9,332 nt of DNA from Chloroflexota bacterium (lineage in GTDB: Bacteria; Chloroflexota; UBA6077; CF-72), in the NCBI GenBank assembly GCA_019242065.1, contig JAFAWJ010000506.1, positions 1 to 9,332 on the forward strand, read 5' to 3'. Position 1 is the stretch's first letter. Each line of letters begins with the position of its first letter. The position numbers were made by a program, and so were the translations under genes. Below are positions 8,135 through 9,332 of this stretch, piece after piece. A model generated the notes under the pieces. That model had not been told where the DNA came from, did not search any database, and saw nothing but the letters and a program-made list of their open reading frames with translations.

Positions 8135-8350
8135 TTACGAAATCCGGTCTTTGGAGGCTTCTCCAACGGCCGGCTCGAGGTCTGGTGACAACAGACGTTC
8201 GATCTCGCTGGCAGGAATTCGGTAGCCACTTTTGCGGCCACCGATGAGACGGCCACGCAGCTTGCCTTCGCGCAACCACAGGCGAACAGTTTGCGGGTGA
8301 ACTCGCAGTTGTTCTGCCGCTTCCTGAACTGTGATGAACCTATCGTGCAT
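8135..8350 (-). CDS. Excisionase-type helix-turn-helix DNA-binding protein (HTH_17/MerR-like)
   Basis: A 71-residue protein that is nearly all one winged helix domain: ITVQEAAEQLRVHPQTVRLW (6-25) is the helix-turn-helix, LREGKLRGRLIGGRKSGYRI (26-45) the wing, and PASEIERLL closes the domain. This is the pattern of the HTH_17 (excisionase/MerR-like) family. Family members are either phage/ICE excisionases or small regulators; the sequence cannot decide. ATG 8350 is preceded by GGAG at 5-nt spacing. It is divergent from the endonuclease gene across 138 bp and lies between two tRNA halves, which fits an element-encoded excisionase or autoregulator. The last 17 residues are poorly conserved in appearance. 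No integrase gene is visible in the window. Confidence 0.82.
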   Translation of the reverse strand: MHDRFITVQEAAEQLRVHPQTVRLWLREGKLRGRLIGGRKSGYRIPASEIERLLSPDLEPAVGEASKDRIS

Positions 8351-8425
8351 CGCTGCTCCGCTTCGGCCGGCGTATCAGCCAGCACACTCACCAGACTACA
8401 TGAAACTCGGTAAAACAGCGAGAAA

Positions 8426-8456
8426 TTGTGCAATGCCCATCAACAAATCGTATGAT
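8426..8456 (+). promoter_or_regulatory. Possible promoter of the truncated endonuclease gene
   Basis: TTGTGC (8426-8431) and TATGAT (8451-8456) match -35 and -10 consensus at 4 and 5 of 6 positions, but the 19-bp spacer is long. This gap is less GC-rich than its surroundings. A leader of about 25 nt would contain GAGGAG (8474-8479), 9 nt before the GTG at 8489. Confidence 0.35.
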
Positions 8457-8488
8457 GCTCTAAGAAGAATGTTGAGGAGCACAACGGG

Positions 8489-8755
8489 GTGCGACATCAC
8501 ACGAAAGACAAAGGTGACGAGGGACTTGGGCAGGTAATTGGGGATCTGATGAGCAACGGGGTGCAGGTCGCGGTGCCGCTCAGTGAGCATCTGCCCTTCG
8601 ACTTGATTGCTATCGGCGAGGGTGGCGCCATGCGCCGAGTACAGGTGCGGTACCGCGCCTCAGCAGACGCGGCCCACCTGCGCTGTGAGCTCGGGGGGTG
8701 GTGGGCTGATCGGCACGGCAATCATCGTCATGCGTTCGATGCCTCGCCCCCGTAG
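8489..8755 (+). pseudogene. Truncated PD-(D/E)XK endonuclease, tRNA-intron homing type (I-Ssp6803I-like)
   Basis: The 88-residue product starts with GTG behind GAGGAG. HTKDKGDEG, then VPLSEHLPFDLIAI and RRVQVRYRAS follow the plan of the small PD-(D/E)XK family that includes I-Ssp6803I, the homing enzyme of a cyanobacterial tRNA-fMet group I intron (there: TKLKGD, YDLV, KVQVKSS). The catalytic Asp is D38 and the unusual Gln is Q52, but the catalytic Lys is Arg (R54). Relatives have about 130-150 residues. This one is recognisable through WADRHGNH (near 72-79), then stops because the tRNA 5' half begins: the TAG stop is bases 8-10 of the tRNA. The missing C-terminal third and the Lys-to-Arg change suggest an inactive remnant. 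Family membership is recalled from motifs, not searched. Confidence 0.68.
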
Positions 8756-8781
8756 CTCGGTGGACAGAGCACGAAGCTTCT
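8746..8781 (+). pseudogene. 5' half of a tRNA-Arg(UCU) gene
   Basis: Plus strand: acceptor GCCCCCG (8746-8752), TA, D-stem GCTC, D-loop GGTGGACA, D-stem GAGC, A26, anticodon stem CGAAG (8772-8776), C32, T33, anticodon TCT (8779-8781). All is canonical up to the anticodon, after which the sequence reads CCAGCACTG, with no AA at 37-38, no CTTCG to close the anticodon stem, and no T-arm or CGGGGGC acceptor strand up to the window end. The acceptor is exactly complementary to that of the 3' half at 7711-7717, but the anticodon stems (CGAAG versus GCAAT) do not pair, so the two pieces come from different, related tRNA-Arg genes or have diverged. Confidence 0.78.
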
Positions 8782-8793
8782 CCAGCACTGAAT

Positions 8794-8809
8794 GAACGCG
8801 AGCGCGTTC
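8794..8809. repeat. Palindrome just after the tRNA 5' half
   Basis: GAACGC-GAGC-GCGTTC, a 6-bp stem with a 4-nt loop, starts 13 nt after the anticodon of the tRNA 5' half. It could fold in a read-through transcript or bind a dimeric protein. Its half-site spacing is too wide for the SOS box type seen at 1274. Confidence 0.4.
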
Positions 8810-8850
8810 CGAATGGATTGGCGCAGATTACACGTGCTCTAGAGGGCGCG

Positions 8851-8873
8851 TGCCGGGACACTTCGAACCGGCA
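8851..8873. repeat. Inverted repeat resembling a disrupted tRNA T-arm
   Basis: TGCCGG (8851-8856) and CCGGCA (8868-8873) flank an 11-nt loop. On the minus strand the loop begins TTCGAA, as a T-loop would, but is 4 nt too long, and no matching acceptor or anticodon arm is found around it. It may be a decayed tRNA piece or a chance hairpin. Confidence 0.3.
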
Positions 8874-9332
8874 GGGGTCGCCATCCCGGCCAAGTCTGTC
8901 GCCAGTTTGAAGCGCGGTCGAAGTTGGGGGAACGACGCCGCTGTTCCCGCCGAGTCATCTGTACCTCGTTGTGAGGCTGAGCCGCGTCGCCTTCGTGGTT
9001 GCGCCGCGCCTGGGCTACACCTTCCGGACTCAAATGCGCGGTCATGCGCCATCCACCACCAAGCCGAGGGGTTGCGTGGTTCGTAGCCTAGACTGCCTGT
9101 CACTCCCAGTCACCCGTCACCCGAAGGCTAAGGTCGTAGTTCAACACGATGCGCTCGTTCAATTTTTGGAGAGTGCGCGGGCGCGCCGAAAGGGTGAAAC
9201 ATGAGGTCGGGGACGCCAGTAAGGCTAGGCACTCTATTCTTTTGAGGCCCGGAATCGGCCGCATCGCCGGCGTGTGCATCCCTGAACCCGCGCCGAGACT
9301 ATCTGCGACTGCGTTCAACCGTGCTAAAGTAC

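Larger units (their letters stand above)
8782..9332. other. Region without a convincing gene
   Basis: No frame in these 551 bases has family-like composition or a good start. A short plus-strand frame ending near 9204 (tail VVVQHDALVQFLESARARRK) looks more protein-like than its surroundings and could be the C-terminal end of a lost gene, but I cannot name it. Base composition is more mixed than in the metabolic half. No integrase, transposase or CRISPR repeat is seen. Two inverted repeats are listed separately. Confidence 0.5.

Noticed and set aside
7709..8188. Plus-strand frames of 159 and 118 codons between the tRNA fragment and the HTH gene
   Set aside because: Pro/Arg/Ala-rich, with no recognisable motif; they coincide with repeats and overlap each other. 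Probably GC-rich shadow.
7710..8781. Group I intron joining the tRNA pieces
   Set aside because: The halves are on opposite strands, the sequence before the 3' half does not end in the required G, and no conserved group I core was seen.
8820..8950. Complete tRNA on the minus strand around 8851-8873
   Set aside because: The T-arm-like hairpin has an 11-nt loop, and neither a pairing acceptor stem nor an anticodon arm could be placed.

Overview
The window is GC-rich bacterial chromosome. Its gene families (stand-alone biotin carboxylase plus separate biotin carrier, a roughly 550-residue methylmalonyl-CoA mutase catalytic subunit without a B12 domain, a Gram-positive-type SOS box, tRNA genes without encoded CCA, an I-Ssp6803I-like endonuclease) fit a Chloroflexota-type organism. 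That placement is inference from gene content; no marker gene here settles it.

Positions 1-6765 are ordinary, densely packed chromosome. On the minus strand, cut by the left edge, is a DEDDh exonuclease fused to a UvrC-type GIY-YIG nuclease. Its promoter carries a consensus LexA (SOS) box in the spacer. The divergent plus-strand promoter touches the same box and starts a metabolic cluster: biotin carboxylase, biotin carboxyl carrier protein, CinA, and a methylmalonyl-CoA mutase large subunit whose GTG start overlaps the cinA stop. The carboxylase pair and the mutase together suggest propionyl-CoA to methylmalonyl-CoA to succinyl-CoA. The carboxyltransferase, epimerase, B12-binding subunit and MeaB chaperone must lie elsewhere. 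A small gene of unknown function with its own promoter follows, convergent with a SAM-dependent methyltransferase (7584-6766, minus).

Positions 7600-9332 look like an accessory or rearranged region. They hold the 3' half of a tRNA-Arg(UCU) on the minus strand (7749-7710), a 180-bp block packed with long inverted repeats, a small excisionase-type HTH gene (minus), a divergently transcribed and truncated PD-(D/E)XK endonuclease of the tRNA-intron homing type (plus), and, replacing that enzyme's C-terminus, the 5' half of a tRNA-Arg(UCU) (plus, 8746-8781). Both tRNA pieces break at the anticodon. The last 550 bases hold no convincing gene.

The most interesting signals are the two broken tRNA-Arg halves beside a relative of an endonuclease known to target tRNA genes, the inverted-repeat block between them, and the SOS-controlled exonuclease/GIY-YIG fusion sharing its control region with carboxylase genes. 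No complete new system is visible; the tRNA/endonuclease region may continue past the right edge.
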